This document shows positions 1-6,659 of a stretch of 18,256 bases of DNA, piece by piece. Positions within the stretch are counted from its first letter, which is position 1; each line of letters opens with the position of its first letter. A program made the position numbers and the translations under genes. The notes beneath the pieces are model-generated. The model was not told the DNA's origin. It ran no database searches and was given only the letters and a program-made list of their open reading frames with translations. Where the stretch lies: assembly GCA_035697545.1 (NCBI GenBank), contig DASSCT010000133.1:1-18256 (forward strand), read 5' to 3'. The stretch comes from JACDAN01 sp035697545 (GTDB taxonomy: Bacteria; Actinomycetota; Thermoleophilia; Gaiellales; Gaiellaceae).

Positions 1-1
1 G

Positions 2-445
2 GAGGCGCTCTTCGAGCTGCACCCGTATGTCCTCACGGAGGCCGGCCTGGAGACGGCGCTTCGCACCATCGGCCAGCGCGCGGCGCGGCGAGGCGGCTTC
101 CGGCTTCGCCTCGACCTCCACTATCCCCGCCGGCACCAGCAGGAGCAGCTCATCCTCGCGGCGGCCAGGGAGCTGCTCATCAACGCCGCCCGCCACGCCT
201 CCGCGCGCAACGTCACCGTTCGGCTCGCCGAGTCCGGAAACGAGCTCAGCCTGGCCGTCACCGACGACGGCCGTGGGTTCGATCCAAACGAGCTGAACGA
301 GCGGCTTGCACAGGGCCACATCGGCCTCGCCGCGCAGCGCCTCCGCGTGGAGAGCGCCGGTGGAACCTTCGACGTGCGCTCGTCGCCCGGCTGGGGCACG
401 ACGGTGGAGATGCGGCTGCCCGTCGACTCCGTTTCCCCGGGTTGA
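2..445 (+). CDS. Sensor histidine kinase, C-terminal ATPase part (5'-truncated by window edge)
   Basis: The reading frame enters from the left edge and gives 147 residues. It starts in a segment reading LHPYVLTEAGLETAL, typical of the end of the HisKA_3 dimerisation helix of NarL/DesK-type kinases. A complete HATPase_c domain follows. The N-box is ELLINAARHA (N at fragment residue 61), the G1 box is DDGRGF (residues 88-93), and the G2-like GHIGLAAQR (105-113) precedes the closing GWGTTVEMRLP strand. By family knowledge it autophosphorylates a histidine and hands the phosphate to a LuxR-type response regulator. The input domain and phospho-accepting His lie outside the window, so the stimulus is unknown. 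No partner regulator follows on this side; it may lie upstream. The ATPase call is secure; assignment to this kinase subfamily is probable. Confidence 0.9.
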   Translation, partial: EALFELHPYVLTEAGLETALRTIGQRAARRGGFRLRLDLHYPRRHQQEQLILAAARELLINAARHASARNVTVRLAESGNELSLAVTDDGRGFDPNELNERLAQGHIGLAAQRLRVESAGGTFDVRSSPGWGTTVEMRLPVDSVSPG

Positions 446-596
446 CGTAAGCGCCGAGCGGGTATAGCTCTCTCCGGCTAGCAACGAGAGAGGGAGTCCT
501 GAGACCGCGTCGAGACGTGGATCGTTGCTGCGGCTGCTCGCCCGGACCCAGACCCGAGGCGCGGCTGGATCTACCTCCGGCTAGTAGAGGCCTGAT

Positions 597-607
597 GCGA
601 AATTCGC
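597..607. promoter_or_regulatory. Operator-like palindrome GCGAA-A-TTCGC, copy 1
   Basis: This is a perfect odd palindrome with 5-bp arms, embedded in the 11-mer TGCGAAATTCG (596-606). That 11-mer recurs, inverted, at 732-742. Together they form a pair of sites about 125 bp apart upstream of the glucosidase. LacI-type regulators of sugar-hydrolase genes bind paired palindromes of this general kind; that link is inference. Confidence 0.35.
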
Positions 608-730
608 CCGGGCCGGATGACGCCCCAGACACGGCGCCGGATCAGCGCGTTCGCCCGCGACACGTAGCGCTGCTACGCGCCGCGAACGACCGCACTGCCC
701 GACTTGGTCTGGAGCGGCCCCCGGCTGCGG

Positions 731-742
731 CCGAATTTCGCA
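731..742. promoter_or_regulatory. Operator-like palindrome, copy 2 (inverted)
   Basis: The sequence CGAATTTCGCA (732-742) is the exact reverse complement of 596-606. The outer base of one arm is mismatched compared with copy 1. It ends 38 bp before the GH3 start codon, so a protein bound here could block transcription or early elongation. Confidence 0.35.
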
Positions 743-780
743 CCAAACCTCTGGTCGAAAACCGACAAGAAGGAGGAGCG

Positions 781-3177
781 ATGAGACGCACACTCGCCAT
801 GGTCGGCGTGCTGATCGCCGCGCTCGTGGCCATCGCGCTGGGCGCGACGGCGTCCGCCCCGGGCGCCGGCCAACCGCGCTACCTCGACGCGCGCGCTTCG
901 ATCAAGGATCGCGTCAACGACCTGCTCCGGCGCATGACACTGGAGGAGAAGGTCGGCCAGATGGACCAGATCGTGATCGGAGAGCTGCGCGACACGACCC
1001 CGCCGGCGAACGGCGACTGCGGAAACGCCGGCGGGAACAACGACCCGCTTCAGACGGTCTGTCTGCAGCGGGTGCTGATCGACTACCACACCGGCTCGAT
1101 CCTGTCGGGCGGCACGGATAACCCGATCGACAACACCGGCAGGGGCTGGGCGGAGCAGTACAACACGATCCAGCACTACGCAATCGAGCATTCGCGGCTG
1201 CACATCCCCGTCATCTACGGCGTCGACGCGGTCCACGGGTTCGGTCACCCGTTCGAGGCCACGCTCTTCCCGCAATCGATCGGGATGGGGGCCACTTGGG
1301 ACACCGACCTGGCCGAGGCGGCCGGCGCGGCCACCCGCCAGCAGCTTCTTGCGACCGGCGGGAACTGGAACTTCGCGCCGGTGCAGGACCTCGCCCGGGA
1401 CAATCGCTGGGGCCGGTACTACGAGACCTGGGCGGAGGCGCCCATGTTGGCAGCGGCGCTCGGCGCGGCGAACATTCGCGGGATGCAGGGCGGCGGCTTC
1501 AACTCGCCGCAGGTCGCCGCGACCGTGAAGCACTTCGCCGGCTATTCGCAGTCGATCACCGGGCACGACCGGGTCGAGGCGCAGCTGCCGATTCGGTATC
1601 TCCAGGACATCTTGCTTCCGCCATACGCCGGTGGGATCGACGCCGGCGCGGCGACGGTGATGGTCAACTCGGGATCGGTCAACAACATCCCGGCCACCGC
1701 CTCGCATTACCTGCTCACCGAGCAGCTGCGTGACCGGCTTGGCTTCAAGGGTGTCGTGATCAGCGATTACGGCGATGTGCCGGCGCTGCAGAACGCCTAT
1801 CACGTCGCCGCTGACTTCCCGGAGGCGATCGCCAAGGCGGTCAACGCCGGTATCGACATGAGCATGACCCCGTTCGACTATGTCGGCTGGAACAACGGCC
1901 TGATCCAGAATGTGCAGTCCGGTCAGGTCTCGAAGAAGCGGATCGACCAGTCGGTGCGCAGGATCCTGACCCTGAAGTTCCAGCTCGGGCTCTTCGACGA
2001 CCCCTACGTCGATCCGGCAGCGGCGGACGCCGCGGTCAAGGCGAACAAGGGGCTCGCACGCCAGGCCGCCGACGAGTCGATCACGCTCCTGCGCAACACC
2101 GGGACGCTTCCGCTCTCGACGAGCGCGAGGCTCGTCGTGACCGGGCCGAGCATGAATCGGGTCAACAACCAGCTCGGCGGCTGGAGCGTGAGCTGGCAGG
2201 GCGTCTTCGACGAGGGGAACCACGTCTGCTGCATGGGGCCGCCCAACCAGATCCCGCCCGCGACGACGGTGCTGCAGGGCATTCAGGCCGTCGACTCGAA
2301 CGTCCTCTCGGTTCCGACCGACCAGAAGGTCACGCAAGCGCAAGTGGATGCGGCGGTCGCGGCTACCCAGTCGGCCGATGCAGCGGTGGCCGTGGTCGGC
2401 GAGCGGGCCTATGCCGAAGGCCTCGGGGACCGGCCGGACCCGGTACTCGCCCCCGACCAGCAGGCGCTGATCGCCGCGCTCGAGGCGACCGGGAAACCGG
2501 TGATCATCGTGGTCATCGCCGGCCGGCCGCTCGGCTTTGGGCCCGACACGAACGTCAGCGGGGCGGCGGCAATCCTGATGGCCTACCTGCCCGGGACCGA
2601 GGGCGGCTCGGCGGTGGCCGACGTCCTCTTCGGTTCGGTGAACCCGAGTGGCCACTTGCCGGTTACGTGGCCCTCGGCCTCCGATCACATGGCGGGCGAC
2701 TTCGACAGCGGCGGACCGTCGACTCCCGGTGACGAGCCGAAGTTCTTCGACCAGCTGCCCGGGACGAACTCCGGCCCGGGCTCGGGCTACAACCCCCGCT
2801 GGCCGTTCGGCTTCGGGCTCTCGTACACCACCTTCGCGACGAGTGGCCTCTCGGTGCCGAGCTCCGTCTCCCGACACGGGACGGTGGCCGCCACCTTCAC
2901 CGTGGCGAACACCGGCAGCCGAGCTGGAGCGACCGTCGTGCCGGTGTACGTGCACCAGCCGGTCAGCGACGTGATTGCCCCGCCGAGGCGGCTCGTGGGC
3001 TTCACGCGTGTGAATCTCGCGGCGGGCGCGTCGCAGGTCGTCCACGTCACGTTCCCGGTCTCGGAGCTGGCCGTGACGCCGGGCGACATCGACGGTGCAG
3101 GAAAGCGCCAGGTGGAGCCGGGCGTCTATCAGGTGCAGGTCGGCTCCATGTCCGCGAACTTCACCGTCAGAGGCTGA
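781..3177 (+). CDS. Secreted glycoside hydrolase family 3 beta-glucosidase / exo-beta-glucanase
   Basis: The product has 798 residues and probably releases terminal glucose from beta-glucosides or beta-glucans outside the membrane. The ATG at 781 follows AAGGAGGAG at good spacing and opens a signal peptide (MRRTLAM, hydrophobic run, ATASAPGAG), so the longer open frame from 517 is not used. The GH3 N-domain begins with LRRMTLEEKVGQMDQ and carries YGVDAVHGFGHP, KHFAGYS (K250, H251) and the nucleophile motif GVVISDYGD (D329). The second domain has VGERAYAEGLGDR, where barley ExoI-type enzymes carry the acid/base Glu; E541 or E546 is the candidate. GFGLSYTTF (about 677) leads into a C-terminal Fn3-like domain (about 690-797). 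Length and order are normal for three-domain GH3 enzymes. It is probably monocistronic: a long leader precedes it and a strong terminator follows. Exact substrate is uncertain. Confidence 0.95.
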   Translation: MRRTLAMVGVLIAALVAIALGATASAPGAGQPRYLDARASIKDRVNDLLRRMTLEEKVGQMDQIVIGELRDTTPPANGDCGNAGGNNDPLQTVCLQRVLIDYHTGSILSGGTDNPIDNTGRGWAEQYNTIQHYAIEHSRLHIPVIYGVDAVHGFGHPFEATLFPQSIGMGATWDTDLAEAAGAATRQQLLATGGNWNFAPVQDLARDNRWGRYYETWAEAPMLAAALGAANIRGMQGGGFNSPQVAATVKHFAGYSQSITGHDRVEAQLPIRYLQDILLPPYAGGIDAGAATVMVNSGSVNNIPATASHYLLTEQLRDRLGFKGVVISDYGDVPALQNAYHVAADFPEAIAKAVNAGIDMSMTPFDYVGWNNGLIQNVQSGQVSKKRIDQSVRRILTLKFQLGLFDDPYVDPAAADAAVKANKGLARQAADESITLLRNTGTLPLSTSARLVVTGPSMNRVNNQLGGWSVSWQGVFDEGNHVCCMGPPNQIPPATTVLQGIQAVDSNVLSVPTDQKVTQAQVDAAVAATQSADAAVAVVGERAYAEGLGDRPDPVLAPDQQALIAALEATGKPVIIVVIAGRPLGFGPDTNVSGAAAILMAYLPGTEGGSAVADVLFGSVNPSGHLPVTWPSASDHMAGDFDSGGPSTPGDEPKFFDQLPGTNSGPGSGYNPRWPFGFGLSYTTFATSGLSVPSSVSRHGTVAATFTVANTGSRAGATVVPVYVHQPVSDVIAPPRRLVGFTRVNLAAGASQVVHVTFPVSELAVTPGDIDGAGKRQVEPGVYQVQVGSMSANFTVRG

Positions 3178-3182
3178 CGAAA

Positions 3183-3216
3183 TTGAGGGGAGGCGGGTCG
3201 TCCCGCCTCCCCTCAA
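3183..3216. terminator. Strong bidirectional hairpin terminator between convergent genes
   Basis: TTGAGGGGAGGCGGG (3183-3197) pairs perfectly with CCCGCCTCCCCTCAA (3202-3216) around a TCGT tetraloop, a 15-bp stem with no mismatch. It starts 5 bp after the GH3 stop, and its right arm contains the stop codon of the minus-strand permease gene (3213-3215). Both transcripts therefore end in the same hairpin. The A-T pairs at the base give only a very short U run in either direction. Confidence 0.9.
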
Positions 3217-4055
3217 CCTCTCTGGAGGATGCTTCGGAGCCCGCCTGCGCGGTGGGGCACGTCCTCGTCCGACTCGGATTCCCAGGTAAAGCGGCGAGCG
3301 GCGAAGGCGAGAGCGCCGATGCCCCACGCCGCCATCACCGCGAGGTCCCCAGCTGCGAAGCCGCTCCCATGCGTGTGCGGGCTGAAGCACGCGGTGAACG
3401 CCTCCACGAGATGGCTGAGCGGGAGGAGATGCGCCACGGTCTCGGCCCAGCCGGGCCCGCTCTGCAGTGGGAAGAAGACCCCGGAGAGGAAGAGGACGGG
3501 GAAGAGGGTCAGGTTCGCGATCGTGGGCGCCGTTTCGGCGCGGCGGACGAAGGTCGAGACGACGAGGCCGAGCGCGCCGAGCGTCGCGGCGCCGAGGACG
3601 GCGGTGACAATCGCGGCGGGCAAGAGCCGCGCGTAGACGTGGAGATGGAAGGCCGGCACGGAGACGACGACCATGACCGTCATCGCAGCGAGACCGGTGA
3701 CGATGCCGGCCGCGAGCCACGAGGTCAGGTAGATCCAGGGGCTGACCGGGGTGCCGCGGATGCGCTTGAGGATCCCGAGGTCGCGGGCGTTCGCCAACCC
3801 GAAGATCGGCGTCGTGAAGCACGAGACCGCGAGCGCGTAGATCCCGATCGACGGGGTGAAGTACTGCGCGAAGTCCACCTTGCCGCCGGCGACCGTCACG
3901 CTGCTCCCGCTGTTCGTGGCGTTCAGGAGGGCGAGCAGGATCAACGGGAAGATCAGGCCGAAGAACGCGGTTCTGGGCGTTCGGAGGATCACGCGCACGC
4001 GCGCGTGGATCCAGCGCGCAAGGAGCTGGAGATCGGATCGGCGCAGGCTTTCCAC
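3213..4055 (-). CDS. ABC-2 type exporter, membrane permease subunit (DrrB-like)
   Basis: The protein has 280 residues and about six hydrophobic segments. A cytoplasmic N-terminus (LLARWIHARVRVILRTPRTAFFG) leads into the first membrane helix, and an extracytoplasmic loop follows (about residues 48-65). The family hallmark RDLGILKRIRGTPVSPWIY comes next and contacts the ATPase. Late helices include LFPVLFLSGVFFPLQSGPGW, the usual ABC2_membrane end motif. The start is GTG at 4053-4055, overlapping the TAG stop of the ATPase gene as TAGTG, so translation is coupled. It forms the pore for the neighbouring ATPase. Such systems export drugs, lipids or polysaccharides; the cargo cannot be read from sequence. 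The stop codon lies inside the terminator stem. Confidence 0.92.
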   Translation of the reverse strand: MESLRRSDLQLLARWIHARVRVILRTPRTAFFGLIFPLILLALLNATNSGSSVTVAGGKVDFAQYFTPSIGIYALAVSCFTTPIFGLANARDLGILKRIRGTPVSPWIYLTSWLAAGIVTGLAAMTVMVVVSVPAFHLHVYARLLPAAIVTAVLGAATLGALGLVVSTFVRRAETAPTIANLTLFPVLFLSGVFFPLQSGPGWAETVAHLLPLSHLVEAFTACFSPHTHGSGFAAGDLAVMAAWGIGALAFAARRFTWESESDEDVPHRAGGLRSILQRG

Positions 4056-4972
4056 TAAGCGGCCTCCTCGTCGGTCAGCTCGAGGTAGACGTCCTCGAGC
4101 GAGGGGCGCGTGATCGTGAGCCCGTCGAGCTCGCGATTGTGCTCCCAGGCCCAGAGGACGAGTGGGCGAAGGTCGCGGGTGGGGGTTGCCGTGCGGAAGC
4201 TCACTCGGCCGTAGGCCCGCTCGAGCTCGACTCCGCGAGGAAGCGGGAGCTCGCCGAGCTCAACGCCTTCGGGCGCGTGGAAGGTGACCACGGCGGCCGC
4301 GAACTCGCGGCCGGCGAGGGTCGAAGGGTCGCCCTCCGCGACGATGCGTCCGGCCCGGATCACGGCCACGCGATCCGCGAGGCGCTGCGCCTCCTCCATG
4401 TAGTGCGTCGTCAAGAGGATCGTCTTGCGCAGGGAGCGCAGCCGGTCGATCAGCTCCCAGGAGCGCCGTCGCGCGGACGGGTCGAACCCTGTGGTCGGCT
4501 CGTCGAGAAACAGCACGTCGGGGTCGCTCGCGATCCCCAGCGCGAGGTCGAGCCTGCGCCGCTGTCCGCCCGAGAGCGCCTCGACACGCTCGTTCCGCTT
4601 CTCCTCGAGGCCGACGAGCTCGACGACCTCGTCGACCGGGCGCCGGCGCGGGTACGCGGCGCTGTAGAGATCGATTACCTCGCGGACGGTGAGCACCTGC
4701 TCGACGCCGCCCTCCTGCGGGACGATCCCGATGCGCTCTCGCAGCTCACGGTCCCGGCGTCCGGGATCGAAGCCGAGGACGCGCACTTCGCCGGCGGTGC
4801 GCGCGCGATGACCTTCGAGGATTTCGACGATCGTCGTTTTTCCTGCGCCGTTCGGGCCGAGCAGCCCGAAGACCTCGCCCTCCAGGATCTCCAGGTCGAC
4901 ACCGGCCACGGCCTCGTTCGACCCGTACGTCTTGCGCAGCCCGCGAACGGTCACCGCGGCTTCCGAGCTCAT
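4055..4972 (-). CDS. ABC exporter ATP-binding subunit (DrrA-like)
   Basis: This 305-residue ATPase powers the adjacent permease. Motifs in order: Walker A GPNGAGKT (39-46), Q-loop Q86, signature LSGGQ (133-137), Walker B DVLFLDEP (152-159, catalytic E158), and switch histidine H190 in LLTTHYMEEA. A roughly 75-residue C-terminal extension ending in ITRPSLEDVYLELT is the standard tail of DrrA/CcmA-type subunits. The chosen ATG (4970-4972) overlaps the TGA of the sigma-factor gene as ATGA. The frame is open further upstream, but that part lies inside the sigma gene in another frame. Tight coupling on both sides indicates one transcript. Confident as an ATPase; the substrate is unknown. Confidence 0.95.
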   Translation of the reverse strand: MSSEAAVTVRGLRKTYGSNEAVAGVDLEILEGEVFGLLGPNGAGKTTIVEILEGHRARTAGEVRVLGFDPGRRDRELRERIGIVPQEGGVEQVLTVREVIDLYSAAYPRRRPVDEVVELVGLEEKRNERVEALSGGQRRRLDLALGIASDPDVLFLDEPTTGFDPSARRRSWELIDRLRSLRKTILLTTHYMEEAQRLADRVAVIRAGRIVAEGDPSTLAGREFAAAVVTFHAPEGVELGELPLPRGVELERAYGRVSFRTATPTRDLRPLVLWAWEHNRELDGLTITRPSLEDVYLELTDEEAA

Positions 4973-5796
4973 GCTGCGAACGCTTTTTCCATTCGCGCGA
5001 GCCCCTGAGCCTCGAGCTGGCGGACGCGCTCGCGCGTGACGCTGAGCTCTTGCCCGATCGCTTCGAGCGTCCACTGGTCGCCCTCAAAGCCGAAGCGCAG
5101 CTCGAGGACGCGCCGCTCGCGCGGGGGCAGGGCCTCTAGCGCGCGGCGGACGCCCTCTTTCCGGAGCGTCTCCTCGGCCTCGTCGACGGGGTCGGCGACC
5201 TCTTCATCCGCGAAGAGATCGCCGAGCTCGCCATCCTCGTCACCGACGACCTGATTGAGCGAGACCGACGCCTCGGCTGCTCCCAGCGCTTCGTGGACGT
5301 GGTGGAGCCGAAGGCCGGTCGCCTCGGCGAGCTCTTCGAGCGAGGGGTTGCGCCCGAGCTGAGTTTCGAGCCGGTGGGCGACGCGTGCGAGCTTCTGCCG
5401 GCGCTCGACGACGTGCACTGGCACGCGAATGGTCTGCGAGTTGTTGGCGACTGCGCGCTGGACCGACTGGCGGATCCACCAGGTGGCATAGGTCGAGAAC
5501 TTGAACCCACGCCGCCAGTCGAACTTCTCGACAGCGCGGTTGAGCCCGATCGTGCCTTCCTGGATCAGGTCGAGAAAGGGCACGTGGAGGCCGCGGTAAC
5601 CCTTCGCAATCGAGACCACGAGACGAAGGTTCGACTCGATCATCCGCGCCTTCGCGGCGGAGTCGCCGCGCTCGACGCGTTTGGCGAGCGCGACTTCCTC
5701 CGCCGCCGTCAAGAGCGGGTGGCGTCCGATCTCGACGAGAAACAACTGGAGGGTGTCGAGGTCGGGTGTCCCAGCACGGGTCTCGCTCTTGACCAC
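4969..5796 (-). CDS. RNA polymerase sigma factor, RpoD/SigA family (alternative group)
   Basis: The product has 275 residues and redirects RNA polymerase. It has region 1.2 (DTLQLFLVEIGRHPLLTAAEE), a full region 2 (RMIESNLRLVVSIAKGYRG; FLDLIQEGTIGLNRAVEKFD; STYATWWIRQSVQRAVANN at 101-119), region 3 (RRQKLARVAHRLETQLGRNPSLEELAEATG) and region 4 ending in the helix-turn-helix LEAIGQELSVTRERVRQLEAQGLARMEKAF (244-273). It lacks the long N-terminal region 1.1 of a housekeeping sigma, so it is an alternative, group 2-like factor. The start is GTG (5794-5796) with GGGAGA about 8 bp upstream. It is first in an operon with an ABC exporter, joined by an ATGA overlap. A divergent copy of the shared 19-bp dyad lies 34 nt upstream (5831-5849), so autoregulation is possible. 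No anti-sigma gene is adjacent. Confidence 0.95.
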   Translation of the reverse strand: MVKSETRAGTPDLDTLQLFLVEIGRHPLLTAAEEVALAKRVERGDSAAKARMIESNLRLVVSIAKGYRGLHVPFLDLIQEGTIGLNRAVEKFDWRRGFKFSTYATWWIRQSVQRAVANNSQTIRVPVHVVERRQKLARVAHRLETQLGRNPSLEELAEATGLRLHHVHEALGAAEASVSLNQVVGDEDGELGDLFADEEVADPVDEAEETLRKEGVRRALEALPPRERRVLELRFGFEGDQWTLEAIGQELSVTRERVRQLEAQGLARMEKAFAA

Positions 5797-5830
5797 GCGC
5801 CGAGTCTCCCGCGCCTCCGCTCGAGCGGCT

Positions 5831-5849
5831 ATCGGCCGAGGGGAGGATC
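5831..5849 (-). promoter_or_regulatory. Shared 19-bp dyad motif, divergent copy (upstream of sigma factor)
   Basis: The minus strand reads GATCCTCCCCTCGGCCGAT, which matches the copy at 8081-8099 at 14 of 19 positions and keeps both ends, GATC and CCGAT. It ends 34 nt before the sigma GTG and has the same orientation to its gene as the other copies. It is one of the two weakest members of the set. Confidence 0.3.
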
Positions 5850-5958
5850 GAGCGGCCCCTCTCCGTGGACGACCGTATGAGCGGGCACTCCTCCGTGCTC
5901 CTGCTCGCTCGGACGATGGTTCCAGGCGACTCCGGGCGGCAAGCTCGGGTCACACGCG

Positions 5959-6354
5959 GTGTCCAAAACGACCGAATCCTCCAGGAACGCCGAGACGACC
6001 CACCGGTCACCGCCGAGCGCCGAGCAGCTGCTCGCGGGGGCCGCCGAGCTGATCGCCACGGGTTGGTGCCAGCATGCGCTGGCCGAGGACCGGGAAGGGC
6101 GTCAGGTGGAGCCGTGGAGCGAAAGCGCGTGCCGCTGGTCTCCGCTAGGCGCGCTCACGAGGGTCTGGCACGAACGTCGAGGTGTGGAGGTCGAGGTCTT
6201 CGAGGTCGCCTATGCGGCCCTGGCGCTCGCGACCGGCGGCCGGCCCGAAGAGTGGAATGCAGCCCGCTGGAGGACGAAGCGGCACGTTCTCCGTGCGTTC
6301 GCGCGCGCACGGAGATTCCTGCCCGAAGCGTGGCGCCAGATCCGGCCGGACTAG
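5959..6354 (+). CDS. Hypothetical protein, DUF6197-like
   Basis: The product has 131 residues, is soluble and has no signal peptide. The segment AAELIATGWCQHALAEDREGRQVEP (about 28-52), followed by ACRWSPLGAL (58-67) and a short helix before WNA (99-101), matches the pattern I know from DUF6197 proteins: a Trp-Cys/Gln-x-x-Ala-Leu-Ala-x-Asp element, a Cys-x-x-x-Gly-Ala-Leu element and a Trp-Asn near the end. No function is established for that family. The start is GTG at 5959 with only a weak ribosome-binding site, so it could start elsewhere. It is divergent from the sigma operon across about 160 bp. A hairpin begins at its stop codon. Assignment rests on remembered family patterns and is moderate. 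Confidence 0.6.
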   Translation: MSKTTESSRNAETTHRSPPSAEQLLAGAAELIATGWCQHALAEDREGRQVEPWSESACRWSPLGALTRVWHERRGVEVEVFEVAYAALALATGGRPEEWNAARWRTKRHVLRAFARARRFLPEAWRQIRPD

Positions 6355-6378
6355 CAGGGCCTGGCGCAGCGCCCTGCT
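6353..6378 (+). terminator. Hairpin at the end of the DUF6197-like gene
   Basis: AGCAGGGC (6353-6360, including two bases of the stop codon) pairs with GCCCTGCT (6371-6378) around a 10-nt loop. The stem is perfect and GC-rich, but no U tract follows. Its place directly at the stop favours a terminator or an mRNA 3'-end stabiliser. Confidence 0.5.
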
Positions 6379-6406
6379 CGAGGCAAGCGTGCGAAGGGTC
6401 AGCACG

Positions 6407-6425
6407 CTTGGGGTCAGACCCCAAG
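6407..6425. repeat. REP-like palindrome, copy 1 (CTTGGGGTC-A-GACCCCAAG)
   Basis: This is a perfect palindrome with 9-bp arms and a central A. Its core GGGGTCAGACCCC recurs 57 bp downstream. The left arm also belongs to another stem, CAAGCGTGC (6384-6392) with GCACGCTTG (6402-6410), so the two folds compete. From memory, the same core occurs as a dispersed intergenic repeat in various bacterial genomes; a genome count would be needed here. Confidence 0.6.
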
Positions 6426-6463
6426 GCGCGCCGGCAGGATTCAAGCCAACCGCCCCTCCGCTC

Positions 6464-6476
6464 GGGGTCAGACCCC
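6464..6476. repeat. REP-like palindrome, copy 2 (GGGGTC-A-GACCCC)
   Basis: The 13-bp core is identical to the one within 6407-6425, but the outer arms are lost here (CTC on the left, TTC on the right). The two copies are separated by 38 bp, a spacing seen in paired REP units. Confidence 0.55.
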
Positions 6477-6517
6477 TTCATACGCCGGGACTTAGATTTC
6501 GGCCGCCGGTTAGGAAG

Positions 6518-6556
6518 CCGTGCCGGCGAAGTCGCCTGGGAGACTCGCCGGCACGG
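6518..6556. terminator. 12-bp stem hairpin (possible bidirectional terminator or RNA element)
   Basis: CCGTGCCGGCGA (6518-6529) pairs exactly with TCGCCGGCACGG (6545-6556). Past a bulged A, GTC (6531-6533) can pair with GAC (6542-6544), leaving an 8-nt loop. It is far from the DUF6197-like stop and about 140 bp past the PAP2 stop, so a plain terminator is not certain. No T tract adjoins it. Confidence 0.45.
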
Positions 6557-6659
6557 GAGTCGGTGCGGACGGCGACCCGCCCGACTCGTCGAGCGCGAAG
6601 GATGGCGCCACTGCGACCACGATGAGTGCGGCGCCGGCGATAAACGCGGCGCATCCGCA

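Larger units (their letters stand above)
446..780. other. 335-bp intergenic leader upstream of the GH3 gene
   Basis: No gene is convincing here. The GH3 frame stays open upstream to 517, but that extension is Arg/Pro-rich, lacks a ribosome-binding site and precedes a clear signal peptide. Visible structure: a 7-bp inverted repeat at 468-474/486-492 just after the kinase stop, which may be a weak terminator without a T tract, and two operator-like palindromes at 597-607 and 731-741. The length suggests that the GH3 promoter and its control region are here; I could not pick out -35/-10 boxes. Confidence 0.6.
6355..6659. other. Hairpin-rich non-coding region between convergent genes
   Basis: About 300 bp lie between the DUF6197-like gene and the 3' end of the PAP2 gene. 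No convincing coding frame is present on either strand. It contains four separate inverted repeats (6353-6378, 6384-6410, 6407-6425, 6518-6556) and a second 13-bp palindrome at 6464-6476. Two of the repeats overlap and so cannot fold at the same time. This density suggests REP-like intergenic repeats or a small structured RNA. Confidence 0.55.

Noticed and set aside
517..780. N-terminal extension of the GH3 protein
   Set aside because: It lacks a ribosome-binding site and would bury an evident signal peptide that starts at 781 behind AAGGAGGAG.
673..3822. A 1049-codon open frame on the minus strand across the GH3 gene
   Set aside because: It is rich in Arg, Asp, His and Val without domain motifs, and mirrors the GH3 gene on the other strand. 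It is a GC-rich antisense shadow.
3183..4058. A 291-codon plus-strand frame opposite the permease
   Set aside because: It is very Glu/Arg/Asp-rich, as expected for the complement of a hydrophobic membrane protein gene.
4139..5008. A 289-codon plus-strand frame opposite the ABC ATPase
   Set aside because: The minus strand has all ATPase motifs in order, and this frame shows none.
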